The position numbers and the translations under genes were made by a program. From DASXRU01 sp039933315 (GTDB taxonomy: Bacteria > Acidobacteriota > Blastocatellia > Pyrinomonadales > Pyrinomonadaceae): 14,101 bases of DNA. The DNA lies in assembly GCA_039933315.1 (NCBI GenBank), contig JBDTOI010000107.1, positions 1 to 14,101 on the forward strand, read 5' to 3'. Below, one piece after another: positions 1-7,455 of the stretch (within the stretch, counting starts at the first letter, position 1; the number at the start of each line of letters is the position of its first letter). The notes beneath the pieces are model-generated. The model saw only the letters and a program-made list of their open reading frames with translations. It ran no database searches and was not told the DNA's origin.

Positions 1-837
1 TTGAAAATCATGGACTTTGATGGACCCGTACCTTTCAGGTGGGTTGGCTTCAACTTCATTCCCGGAACTGGACCGGCTAAAAAGGGCTTGCTTCCGGGCC
101 AGTGCACCTGGCTGGATCGCGAGATGAGGCCGGGCGAACCTGGCAGGCTTGCTCAGCCAATCGAAAAAACATTTGAGTGGAACAAGGAACTTAATTCTTC
201 GGATAGTTACTGGACTTTCAATGTCTACAATGCGGGCGATCAATTGCAGGCGACGGGAGCAGAACGTAGTAAGAAGCCGGACATTGATTATACCAAACTT
301 GGCGATTCTATCCCTGGGGGAGACAAATTTGCTGTTGCCAGGACCAACGTCGCTCTGGCTGCCAACGGTGGGGTAGCGAGTGCTTCATCGTTTACGCCGG
401 ACACTGAGATTCCTGGTTACGAGTTTCGTCCCAGTTCCGCGAATGACGGCAACATTTCCGGCAGCACCTTCCCACATAACGGCTTTTGGCGAGACGGCAC
501 CGACAACGTTTGGCCTGACTGGCTGCAGATAGACTTCGCTGTTAGCAAGATCATCGAGATCGATGTCTACAGTGTCCAGGACACCATTGATACGACGGGG
601 CCAACCGACAAGGTAGAGGGGCTACCCTTCACCATCAACGGCATCGTCGACTTTGAGGTGCAGTACTGGGACGGGTCCGCCTGGCAACCGATTCCAGGTA
701 CGATGGTGAAAGGGAATACCAGGGTACTGAACAAGTTCATTCTTAAGCCGGCGATTACCACCACTGCGATCAGAGTTTATGTCACTGCGGCGCTGAACAA
801 ACGCAGCCGAATCGTAGAGCTGGAAGCCTGGAAGTAA
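1..837 (+). CDS. Discoidin-domain (F5/8 type C) protein, 5' end cut by window edge
   Basis: The reading frame is open from the first base (TTG) and ends at TAA 835-837, giving 278 residues. No signal peptide or ribosome site is visible, so the true start probably lies upstream. Residues about 110-278 look like an F5/8 type C (discoidin) beta-sandwich: NVALAANGGVASASS near the start, then the WPDWLQIDF, VDFEVQYWDGSAW and RVYVTAAL strands, and a final IVELEAW. Such domains bind carbohydrate or surface ligands outside the cell. Residues 16-89 match, by eye, the N-terminal module of the protease at 1151-3181, including GT.PA..GL.PG.C.W.DR and YWTF. The protease module begins about 20 residues earlier and follows a signal peptide, which supports truncation here. 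An exported adhesion or substrate-binding role is inferred. Confidence 0.8.
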   Translation: MKIMDFDGPVPFRWVGFNFIPGTGPAKKGLLPGQCTWLDREMRPGEPGRLAQPIEKTFEWNKELNSSDSYWTFNVYNAGDQLQATGAERSKKPDIDYTKLGDSIPGGDKFAVARTNVALAANGGVASASSFTPDTEIPGYEFRPSSANDGNISGSTFPHNGFWRDGTDNVWPDWLQIDFAVSKIIEIDVYSVQDTIDTTGPTDKVEGLPFTINGIVDFEVQYWDGSAWQPIPGTMVKGNTRVLNKFILKPAITTTAIRVYVTAALNKRSRIVELEAWK

Positions 838-1001
838 TTGAATCGGGGTTGGGCATGACTGACCTGCGAATCGTCGACGCCGGTCAATCGCGTTAGTGGG
901 CCATCAATGTCCCGAAAACGACGCGGGTTCCAATGTGTGTTGGGGAATAAGACGCAGACCCTACGCTGAAATAAAAAGTTAACGTGTCACAAGGAGTGCC
1001 A

Positions 1002-1148
1002 ATGAAATTCAGAAGACACTACGCGGCATACTCATTCGTCGGTATCTCAATCGCCCTAACTCTGCTGCTGGCTTTTCCGGAAGTTAACCGGTCAAGAGCG
1101 AAAGTGCCTGCAGTTCTGCCGTCCGCACAAGTGGAGGAGGGAAAATAG
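1002..1148 (+). CDS. 48-residue secreted or membrane-anchored small protein
   Basis: ATG at 1002 follows a Shine-Dalgarno-like AAGGAG (991-996), and the frame ends at TAG 1146-1148, two bases before the protease ATG at 1151. The peptide starts MKFRRHYAAYSFVG, runs through a hydrophobic stretch (about residues 9-26, with ALTLLLAF) and ends in a short polar tail (AQVEEGK). This is the shape of a signal peptide or single-pass membrane peptide. The last codons of this ORF contain the GGAGGAGGG that serves as ribosome site for the protease, so the two genes are probably translationally coupled. No family is recognised. It could be a real small protein or a leader ORF. Existence is supported by the start signal and spacing only. 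Confidence 0.6.
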   Translation: MKFRRHYAAYSFVGISIALTLLLAFPEVNRSRAKVPAVLPSAQVEEGK

Positions 1149-1150
1149 AC

Positions 1151-3181
1151 ATGAAGAGAATTTTCTTATCAGCATTGATTGGCGTCGGTATGGTGGTCTT
1201 GATCCTTCCACCCTTCTCAGGAGGGAGTGCAGCAGGGACGCCGGAGGATTATCCGCTTGTCTGCCGCGGAGGAGAAAGTCTAGTGATAGGTATAGCGCCG
1301 GGTGAACGAAACATAGGCTTCGTGTTCACACGTGGAACTAAGCCGGCAGGTGAAGGGCTGGGCCCGGGCGAATGCTCGTGGAAGGACCGCGGGATGTACC
1401 CTGCCGAACCAGACAGATTGTCCCAGCACGTCGAAGAAGGTTCTGACAGTCTGAAGGTGGGAGGCACACTTGCTCCGGAAAACAGATGGTATGAGGAGCT
1501 TCATTCACAGAATAAATATTGGACATTCATGGTTTCGAATAACGGGCGGGGACATTTGATTGCCACGAGCGCCCGGCCAAACCCGATAATGGGTGTGTCC
1601 CCCACGGCAAGATTGCCGTCCCAGGTTGGAGAGATTCTGACTCCAAGGAAGCCGCTACTCCCGATCGACCAAATGAACGAAGGCATCCGGCTTCACAAAG
1701 CTCTTCTTACTCACAGCTCGGGCACGGCTCGCGCGAAACCTGGTGGCGATGGAGGGGGAGTTCAAATACTGTCAGGCGTGGCCGACCGCCTGTCTCAAAA
1801 GGTCGGCCCTTTGACGTCGGTGCTTTCCGCAAAGGATCTAAAGCCGCCGGAGGTTTTTGACAACTTAAAATATCAGACCGGCTTTCGCGACCAGGAGGGC
1901 CGCGGCACATGCACTTATTTCGCGGCGATCGGCGCGCTGGAAGCGGCTTACAAGCGCGCCGGATATCCGAGCGACATTGACCTCAGCGAGCAGTATTTTT
2001 GTTGGATTCGCGGCGTCAGCGGAGTTAACGATCCTCCTGGTTCGCCCGTGTTTGGAACCACCAGCGCGGCGCATCGTGATGACATCCTCGGCTCGGTGTC
2101 GGGCGGTGGCGTGTCCTACAACTTCATGCTGTTGACGCACTATTCGGTCCCTCCGGAAAGGTCCCTACCCTATGTCGGAACCGGCGACTACGACAACTAC
2201 AAAAAGTGGCCGTCGTACGCCAAATATGGGCTCACGGACTATCGCTGGGACGACCCAAACGTGCCGCAAACCTCCATCAACTCCTGGAACTTCGACCTTG
2301 ACCAGAACAACTATGAGGCCCGCGGCGGAGCGCGCTATGGAGTTGCCGAATATGCCGCTCTAAGCAAAGCTCAAGTGAGCGATGCCGCTACCCTGGAATT
2401 TCTCATTGCTTCGGGGCGCGACGTGGCCATTGGCACGCCTGTCTGGGGGGACGTGTGGGCTCCAGACCCGGCAAAACCGTGCTGGAAGAGAGATCCCAAA
2501 CTTACGGACCCGGTTGGCGGACATGCAATCCTGCTCGTCGGATACGACCGAAAGCGCCAGTTCTTTATCGCCAAGAACAGCTGGGGCGCGGTCGCTTACG
2601 ACGAATCGAAGCTGGCGGACGATTGGAAAGACGTGGCCACAAAATACAAGGGATACACGCTGGTGGATTACGGGTACGTCAAGGAGTTCACCGACGGCGC
2701 CTACATCACGAAGGTTTCCGAGATCACGGAAAGCAAACACAACCTGCAGCGCGTTTTCGGGCAGTGGGACTGCCAGTTTCTGGATAAGAGCACGGGAAGC
2801 GTGGTGCTCAAAGGTGCCTTGACCTGGCGGCACCTTCCACACAGCTTCGATACACTGTTTGGCCAGCCGGACCTGCGGGTTGGAGACTTCATGGACGACA
2901 CCGGCCGAATCACTCGCGTCAACGGCGAGGTCGCCGCTGATAACAAGTCTGTGACTCTCTACATGGACCTGGATGATGGCGGGCTGGGATACACGGAGGG
3001 CCGCGGCGTCGTGATTGAGTGCAAGCTGACCTTGCTGCCAGGCAATCCGCACCTGGAGAGCACGGGAGTTTATTCCGGAGCGGTTAGAAGACCGGGAATT
3101 GTGTCTCCGCTTCTGCCAAGAGACTTCGGCTTGCCGATGCGTCCGGAGCTCATGAATTTCACGGCACGGCTCAGATATTAG
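1151..3181 (+). CDS. Exported papain-family (C1A) cysteine protease, multidomain
   Basis: The 676-residue protein starts at ATG 1151 behind GGAGGAGGG (1133-1141). Residues 1-28 form a signal peptide (KR, hydrophobic core, SAA). Residues about 36-142 form a module shared with the protein at 1-837. A low-complexity linker with GGDGGG leads into a papain-like catalytic domain, about 235-520. The catalytic set is visible: oxyanion Gln248 and Cys254 in FRDQEGRGTCTYFAA, His458 in GGHAILLVGYD, and Asn476 in AKNSWG. The usual CGSCWAF is replaced by GRGTCTYF, so the motif is divergent but the nucleophile is retained. Residues about 530-676 are a beta-rich C-terminal domain (FGQWDCQFLD, ITRVNGEV) that I do not recognise. 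There is no clear sorting signal or late membrane segment, so it is probably periplasmic or secreted. The substrate is unknown. Confidence 0.88.
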   Translation: MKRIFLSALIGVGMVVLILPPFSGGSAAGTPEDYPLVCRGGESLVIGIAPGERNIGFVFTRGTKPAGEGLGPGECSWKDRGMYPAEPDRLSQHVEEGSDSLKVGGTLAPENRWYEELHSQNKYWTFMVSNNGRGHLIATSARPNPIMGVSPTARLPSQVGEILTPRKPLLPIDQMNEGIRLHKALLTHSSGTARAKPGGDGGGVQILSGVADRLSQKVGPLTSVLSAKDLKPPEVFDNLKYQTGFRDQEGRGTCTYFAAIGALEAAYKRAGYPSDIDLSEQYFCWIRGVSGVNDPPGSPVFGTTSAAHRDDILGSVSGGGVSYNFMLLTHYSVPPERSLPYVGTGDYDNYKKWPSYAKYGLTDYRWDDPNVPQTSINSWNFDLDQNNYEARGGARYGVAEYAALSKAQVSDAATLEFLIASGRDVAIGTPVWGDVWAPDPAKPCWKRDPKLTDPVGGHAILLVGYDRKRQFFIAKNSWGAVAYDESKLADDWKDVATKYKGYTLVDYGYVKEFTDGAYITKVSEITESKHNLQRVFGQWDCQFLDKSTGSVVLKGALTWRHLPHSFDTLFGQPDLRVGDFMDDTGRITRVNGEVAADNKSVTLYMDLDDGGLGYTEGRGVVIECKLTLLPGNPHLESTGVYSGAVRRPGIVSPLLPRDFGLPMRPELMNFTARLRY

Positions 3182-3193
3182 ACGGGCGCCGCG

Positions 3194-3937
3194 CTACAGC
3201 GTTTCGAAAGTCCTCATTACCAATTCGGTATCCAGGAGATCCTTTAACAGTGCGTCGGGTTTGAGTTTGCGCAGATCTTCGAGGCTGTACATGCGCCCGG
3301 TGGCCACTGCGACCGCGCGGGCGCCGAAATGATGGGCACAGGCAATGTCGTTGGGCGTGTCTCCGATCACGATGAACTGGTGAGGTTCCAGGTTTGTTCC
3401 CAAATACTGGTTGATTCGCGTAGCGGCCAGCGCCGGCAGGTCGCGGCGATCGTATGAATCATCACCATAGGCGCCGGGAAGCTCAAAGTACTCCGACAGA
3501 CCCGCCAGCCGCATCTTCAAATGAGCTGCCGGCTCAATGTTGCCGGTGAGCAGCGCGGAGCGGTAGTGCGGATGTTCGGCCGCTGCCTGCAAAGCTTCAT
3601 GGACGCCGGGTAAAACTTCAAACTGCTGCTGGCCATTTCCCGTTACGCGCTCCAGCTCAAACATGTAGCGCTCCCGCAAATGCACTGCCCGCTCACTTAT
3701 GGTTTCGGGCGTAAATCCTTCATCCCGCAAAGCCTCGGCGATGATTTGTAGATCGGTCATGCCTGAGACTTTCATTTCATGTAGCCTGCCGGCGGTACCG
3801 AACACCGCTTCCAGCATTGGAGCCGTGTAGTCTTTGTATGAGTCCATCCGCGTGGAACGCATAAGCGTGCCGTCGATGTCCCAGAGCAGGATGCGTATTG
3901 ATTCAGTGGGAATGTTGGCGGGGGTGCGATTGGTCAT
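3194..3937 (-). CDS. HAD-superfamily hydrolase, phosphoglycolate-phosphatase-like
   Basis: The protein has 247 residues from ATG 3937. A TTG at 3979 would add 14 residues, but the HAD core begins soon after the ATG and the extension looks unrelated. Motif I is LLWDIDGTL with Asp20 (nucleophile) and Asp22; motif II is SALLTGN near residue 130; the motif III Lys is likely in AHLKMRL; motif IV is VIGDTPNDI near 190. A helical cap (about 30-110) follows motif I, as in subfamily I enzymes of the Gph/PGMB type. These hydrolyse small phosphate esters in the cytoplasm; the substrate cannot be read from sequence. It is the last gene of the - strand group, converges on the protease with a 12-nt gap, and is separated from the carrier protein gene by a repeat-bearing 225-nt gap. 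Confidence 0.85.
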   Translation of the reverse strand: MTNRTPANIPTESIRILLWDIDGTLMRSTRMDSYKDYTAPMLEAVFGTAGRLHEMKVSGMTDLQIIAEALRDEGFTPETISERAVHLRERYMFELERVTGNGQQQFEVLPGVHEALQAAAEHPHYRSALLTGNIEPAAHLKMRLAGLSEYFELPGAYGDDSYDRRDLPALAATRINQYLGTNLEPHQFIVIGDTPNDIACAHHFGARAVAVATGRMYSLEDLRKLKPDALLKDLLDTELVMRTFETL

Positions 3938-4013
3938 CTTGAGTTGTTCAATTAAGTATTTTGCTTGCTCCCAACACAACTCTTATTTCGTCTTCGTTCG
4001 TGTAGTTAGTCTG

Positions 4014-4062
4014 ATTTCGTGGATCGTATGGCTCCGAATCCTAAGCACACGATCCACGAAAT
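4014..4062. repeat. Perfect 14-bp inverted repeat in a TTCGTG-rich intergenic repeat
   Basis: ATTTCGTGGATCGT (4014-4027) is exactly complementary to ACGATCCACGAAAT (4049-4062) across a 21-nt loop. Further copies of the ACACGAA/TTCGTGT word lie outside both arms (around 3993-4000 and 4064-4090). The whole 3938-4162 gap between the HAD gene and the carrier protein gene is therefore mostly repeat. It has no T-run like a classical terminator. It is probably a dispersed intergenic repeat that can fold in RNA. Confidence 0.7.
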
Positions 4063-4162
4063 TACACGAAATCTCCACGAAGCGACACGAACCGTCGCTG
4101 ATCCTGGACGTTACCTAAGGTCCACTTCGAACCGGCCGGCCACTTCTTTATGAAAAGCCGCG

Positions 4163-4669
4163 CTACTCAATCACTACCAGCACATCGCCCGCATTTACTG
4201 TGGCGCCTGGTTGAGCGTTGAGGGTCGTGACCACGCCTGCCTTGGGGCTCTTCATTTCGTTCTGCATCTTCATTGCTTCAACGACCACGAGTCCTGCTCC
4301 TACTTCTACACGGCTCCCCACTTCAACCAGCACGCGCACGACCTTACCTGGCATGGGCGCGGTGATTCGCGCCGACCCATCAGTTTGGGCGGCGGCGGTC
4401 TGCGAGCTGCGCAGGCGCTTCGGGTCAATTAATTTGACCGTGAAGACTTGTTGGCCCACGTCCACTTCAACCGCGTCGCCGGCTGCCTCCACATTACGCA
4501 TGCGGCACTCGTAAACGCGCGACCCCCAAAGCAACACGCATACTCCCGGCTCGATTTCGCGGACTTCGATTTCGTAGTTTCGATCGTCAATGATTGCGAC
4601 GACACGCGAGCCATCGCGCGTAAGCTCAAGCGCGTGCTCTGCGCCGCCAAGTTTTGCTCTGAGTTTCAA
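4163..4669 (-). CDS. accB: Biotin carboxyl carrier protein of an acyl-CoA carboxylase
   Basis: The 168-residue protein carries biotin for an acetyl- or propionyl-CoA carboxylase. The biotin acceptor is Lys134 in VVEAMKMQNEM, the usual 34 residues from the C-terminus. Residues about 97-168 form the biotinyl domain (TAPMPGKVVRV...GDVLVVIE). Residues 1-75 are a beta-rich N-terminal region typical of carriers fused to or paired with biotin carboxylase, and an SSQTAAAQ-type linker joins the two. The start is TTG 4669; no nearby in-frame ATG gives a complete N-terminus. The partner biotin carboxylase lies upstream on the same strand but is separated by an oppositely oriented gene. No carboxyltransferase subunit is in the window, so the acyl-CoA substrate is undetermined. 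Confidence 0.9.
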   Translation of the reverse strand: MKLRAKLGGAEHALELTRDGSRVVAIIDDRNYEIEVREIEPGVCVLLWGSRVYECRMRNVEAAGDAVEVDVGQQVFTVKLIDPKRLRSSQTAAAQTDGSARITAPMPGKVVRVLVEVGSRVEVGAGLVVVEAMKMQNEMKSPKAGVVTTLNAQPGATVNAGDVLVVIE

Positions 4670-4677
4670 TGGTTTAA

Positions 4678-4706
4678 TTGACAGCTTTCGGGCATCGATG
4701 TATAAA
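4678..4706 (+). promoter_or_regulatory. Near-consensus sigma70 promoter for the exported-protein gene
   Basis: TTGACA (4678-4683) is a perfect -35 box. After exactly 17 nt comes TATAAA (4701-4706), five of six matches to the -10 consensus. Transcription would begin near 4713, leaving a leader of about 110 nt before the ATG at 4825. The position, directly behind the start of the oppositely oriented accB, fits a divergent control region. Confidence 0.7.
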
Positions 4707-4728
4707 GCATTCGTTCAGCGGCAGACAA
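4701..4728 (-). promoter_or_regulatory. Possible divergent promoter for accB
   Basis: On the - strand TTGTCT (4728-4723) is followed after 16 nt by TTTATA (4706-4701), overlapping the -10 box of the + strand promoter. A start near 4694 would give accB a short leader of about 25 nt. The match is modest. It is attractive because the opposing gene between accC and accB makes read-through from accC awkward. Confidence 0.35.
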
Positions 4729-4824
4729 AAAGAGCCACTTGCCTCGCCGCACTTCTCTCACTCAAACCTGACGCTCACGCACACCACACGAACCTGCAAA
4801 GCGTCATCTCAACGGAGGTCTCTC

Positions 4825-5412
4825 ATGAAAAATAACGTTTTGTCACAACCTGGAAATAGATTCTGGTTCAGCTTGCTCTGCGCGACAGCGCTGGCAGCCT
4901 TTACTGTGACGTCGCTCCCAGGGCCCATACCCACACAGTCAGCCCCTGGCTCTGCCGTGCCACCTGCCCAGCCTGCCGCCATGCACCCGTGGACGGCCGT
5001 GGGCTCTACCGGAGCCGTGGACGAAGCTTCTCTCAGCCTCTACGCCTTCGGCACCAGCGAAATTGGATTTAAGCGCGGGGCGTTCGGCTCCGTGGTCGCT
5101 CGTTACAACGTAACTAATACTTTCGACAACAACGCTGCCCCAAATAAGCCGGGCTGGCGCACGTTGGAAATGGGTTCGGTTGCGCCCATAAACACCATCA
5201 TCGAAGCCAAGCTGTTTACCATCAAGGCTTGTAGCACGGATCCGGTGCTGCTCTGCACTGCCAGAAACCGCAGCATGGATAATCCGTGTGCGCGCTGCAC
5301 CATCAACGCCACCATCGACTTCACGGATAGCCTGTATTTCGTCGAAGTGACGCTGAGCCGGCCGAATGCCAACACGACTTCGCCGCGCATGTTTACTCTG
5401 CGGGTGTTTTAG
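4825..5412 (+). CDS. Exported protein of unknown function with four clustered cysteines
   Basis: ATG 4825 is chosen because CGGAGG lies 7-12 nt upstream (4813-4818) and a classical signal peptide follows: basic start, then FWFSLLCATALAAFTVTSL, with cleavage likely before about residue 45. The longer frame from 4678 would place its start on the promoter. The product is 195 residues. After a Pro/Ala-rich stretch, residues about 50-195 are beta-rich (VVARYNVTNTF, FVEVTLSR, MFTLRVF). Four cysteines, 136, 144, 155 and 158, suggest two disulfides outside the cytoplasm. I do not recognise the family. The gene runs against the carboxylase genes on both sides and its last 20 nt overlap the 3' end of accC. 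It has its own promoter, so it seems a separate unit placed between accC and accB. Confidence 0.75.
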   Translation: MKNNVLSQPGNRFWFSLLCATALAAFTVTSLPGPIPTQSAPGSAVPPAQPAAMHPWTAVGSTGAVDEASLSLYAFGTSEIGFKRGAFGSVVARYNVTNTFDNNAAPNKPGWRTLEMGSVAPINTIIEAKLFTIKACSTDPVLLCTARNRSMDNPCARCTINATIDFTDSLYFVEVTLSRPNANTTSPRMFTLRVF

Positions 5413-6973
5413 GTTGGCGACGCGGGCGATCCTTCCGGCCCTGGCGGAGAGCGGCGCGTCCCGCCATGCGCCAGGCGCTGGAGTCCGGCGCGCGCAGCCT
5501 GCCGGACTCAGCGGGTTGACGGCCAACCTGATACAGCGCGCCGGCGATAATTGCCATGTCCTGCGCGGCTAGTGTCTCACGCTCGACGCGCAACTCATCT
5601 CTATGTTCTGAAGGGCTGGCGTGGGCACGCCGCTGGTTGAAGCGCGCGATGAATCCAGTGTCGAGACGTCCTTCAATAAACTCTTGATCGCGAATGATCT
5701 CACGGAAGAAGGGAAGCGTTGTCTTGATGCCGCCCACTGCGTATTCGTCCAGCGCGCGCCGCAAACGGTCAATAGCTTCACTGCGCGTACGGCCCCAGGC
5801 CGCGAGCTTTGAAATCATTGGGTCGTAATGAATAGAGACTTCTGCGCCCTGGCCGACTCCGCCGTCGTCGCGTATGCCCGGCCCGGCAGGGACGCGCAGA
5901 AACGAAATGCGTCCGGGCGAGGGAAAGAAGTTGTTCTCCGGATCTTCCGCGTACACGCGACACTCGATCGCATGGCCGCTCCATCGTACTTCCTCTTGAC
6001 TAAAAGATAGCGGCGCCCCGGCTGCAACCGTAATCTGCTCGCGCACCAGGTCGATACCCGTAACCAATTCGGTGACCGGGTGCTCGACCTGCAAACGAGT
6101 ATTCATCTCGAGGAAGTAAAACTCGCGCGTCTTATCAGCCAACAGAAACTCAACGGTGCCCGCTCCTAAATAGTTTACCGCGGCTGCAATTTTGATAGCT
6201 GCTTCGCCCATACGCCGGCGCAAATCGGGATCGTTTATCGGCGAGGGGCATTCCTCAATCACTTTCTGATGCCGGCGTTGAATGGAGCACTCGCGCTCAC
6301 CCAGATGAACGACGTGGCCGTGCGCGTCGGCAAAGACCTGAATTTCAATGTGACGGGGCGACTCGACAGCTTTTTCCAGATAGACGGCGGGATTCCCGAA
6401 AGCCGAGGCCGCTTCGGATTGCGCTGCAGTGAATGAGGATTCCAAATCAGCCGCAGACTCAACCAGGCGCATGCCCTTGCCACCGCCGCCCGCTGAAGCC
6501 TTGAGCATTACCGGATAGCCAAATTGCGCCGCCGTCGTCTCCGCTTCGGCGAGAGTTTTCAAAGCCTCGGTTGTACCCGGCACCACCGGTACGCCGGCGG
6601 CAATCGCCGCTCGCCGGGCGCTGGTCTTGGAGCCCATGATCCGCATGGCCTCCGCGCCTGGGCCAATGAATACAATTCCGGCGCTTTCAGCGGCGAGAAC
6701 GAAGTTTTCATTTTCGGCGAGAAAGCCGTAGCCCGGATGAATCGCTTCGGCCCCCGCAGTTTGAGCCGCGGAAATGATCTTTGCGATGTTCAGGTAGCTT
6801 TCAACGGATGGCGGCGGGCCGATGCAGATAGATTCATCGGCAAGGCGAACGTGAAGGGAATCAGCGTCTGCTTCTGAGAAAACTGCGACCGGCGAAATAT
6901 TCAAATCGCGACACGCGCGAATCACGCGCACCGCAATCTCACCCCGGTTGGCAATCAGGATCTTTCGAAACAT
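5393..6973 (-). CDS. accC: Biotin carboxylase subunit of acetyl/propionyl-CoA carboxylase
   Basis: The 526-residue enzyme carboxylates the biotin on the carrier protein using ATP and bicarbonate. It opens with FRKILIANRGEIAVRVIRA, the standard N-terminus. An ATP-grasp domain follows with the glycine-rich loop ASAGGGGKGMR (about 160-170), the EIQVFAD and ERECSIQRRHQK segments (about 210-240), and the active-site EMNTRLQVEHPVTE (about 290-300). The C-terminal domain (IECRVYAEDP...PGIRDD) is complete. About 60-70 residues beyond the usual 450-residue core are Arg-rich and poorly defined (GRKDRPRRQPKTPAE). ATG 6973 is the only sensible start, although the ribosome site is weak and the upstream bases belong to a repeat element. 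Its last 20 nt overlap an opposing gene. Confidence 0.95.
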   Translation of the reverse strand: MFRKILIANRGEIAVRVIRACRDLNISPVAVFSEADADSLHVRLADESICIGPPPSVESYLNIAKIISAAQTAGAEAIHPGYGFLAENENFVLAAESAGIVFIGPGAEAMRIMGSKTSARRAAIAAGVPVVPGTTEALKTLAEAETTAAQFGYPVMLKASAGGGGKGMRLVESAADLESSFTAAQSEAASAFGNPAVYLEKAVESPRHIEIQVFADAHGHVVHLGERECSIQRRHQKVIEECPSPINDPDLRRRMGEAAIKIAAAVNYLGAGTVEFLLADKTREFYFLEMNTRLQVEHPVTELVTGIDLVREQITVAAGAPLSFSQEEVRWSGHAIECRVYAEDPENNFFPSPGRISFLRVPAGPGIRDDGGVGQGAEVSIHYDPMISKLAAWGRTRSEAIDRLRRALDEYAVGGIKTTLPFFREIIRDQEFIEGRLDTGFIARFNQRRAHASPSEHRDELRVERETLAAQDMAIIAGALYQVGRQPAESGRLRAPDSSAWRMAGRAALRQGRKDRPRRQPKTPAE

Positions 6974-6975
6974 AG

Positions 6976-7142
6976 GTCAGAATCGCCTGCGGTAGCGGGC
7001 GGGCCCCTCGATTGCGGAATTCGGATTGCCGATTGCCGATTGAGGAATGCCGATCGCGGAATGCCGATCTTTCTTCAATCCGCATTCCGAATTCAGCATT
7101 CCGCAATCCAAAGGCCCGCCCGCTACGGCAGGCGGTTCTGAC
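6976..7142. repeat. 167-nt imperfect palindromic element (MITE- or REP-like)
   Basis: The outer arms 6976-7005 and 7113-7142 are complementary at 28 of 30 positions. After 5 nt on each side a second perfect 9-bp pair follows (7011-7019 with 7099-7107). The centre contains short direct repeats: GATTGCC units at about 7023-7040 and two GAATGCCGATC copies. The whole could fold into one long hairpin. It fills the gap between the DUF3592-like stop codon, which it touches, and a point 2 nt upstream of the accC ATG. It encodes nothing. TA dinucleotides flank it (6973-6974 and 7143-7144), one base out of register on the left, so a TA target duplication is only a possibility. Confidence 0.8.
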
Positions 7143-7426
7143 TAAACCACCACGGAATTACCGGGCCAGTGCGGGTCGAATCGCATAGTCACGCGAGCTC
7201 CGGGAAGATATTGTTGCTCGCGGCCGCTTTGCTCGCTATCCAGCAATTGCGACGACTCGTATTCAACCCCGGCAATGTTGTAGCTATAAAAGACGGTAAT
7301 GCGCCCCTCGGCCTTGCTGGTCTCCAACACAGTAGCGTCACCGATGCGGCCGGCTCGCAATAATCTCGCGCGCCGGCTCATCTCCGGATCTTCTTTTTTA
7401 CGTTGGAAACGAGCCAGGAAGGACAT
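7142..7426 (-). CDS. Small DUF3592-like protein
   Basis: The 94-residue protein starts at ATG 7426 behind a GGGG-type ribosome site, 29 nt after the zinc-ribbon membrane protein gene, so the two are probably co-transcribed. After a basic start (RFQRKK, SRRARLLRAG) there is a compact beta pattern: GDATVLET, ITVFYSYNIAGVEYESSQLL, then LPGARVTMRFDPHWPGNSVVV. This order (x-x-Y-x-Y-V-x-G-x-x-Y, then G..V.V.YDP..P..SV) is the DUF3592 pattern, though no transmembrane helix is present. The function of the domain is not established. The stop TAG is partly supplied by the end of the palindromic element. Confidence 0.7.
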   Translation of the reverse strand: MSFLARFQRKKEDPEMSRRARLLRAGRIGDATVLETSKAEGRITVFYSYNIAGVEYESSQLLDSEQSGREQQYLPGARVTMRFDPHWPGNSVVV

Positions 7427-7455
7427 AGCCCCGCAAAGGATACCGACGCAGAGGC

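Noticed and set aside
2360..3052. Long - strand open frame (230 codons) opposite the protease
   Set aside because: It lies wholly opposite the catalytic and C-terminal parts of the protease, has no family features, and is explained by the codon bias of the true gene.
4678..4824. N-terminal extension of the exported protein
   Set aside because: The extension would begin on the -35 box, and a strong ribosome site and signal peptide mark ATG 4825.
4939..5526. - strand frame of 195 codons opposite the exported-protein gene
   Set aside because: Arg-rich, low-complexity translation; the + strand frame has signal peptide, ribosome site and promoter.
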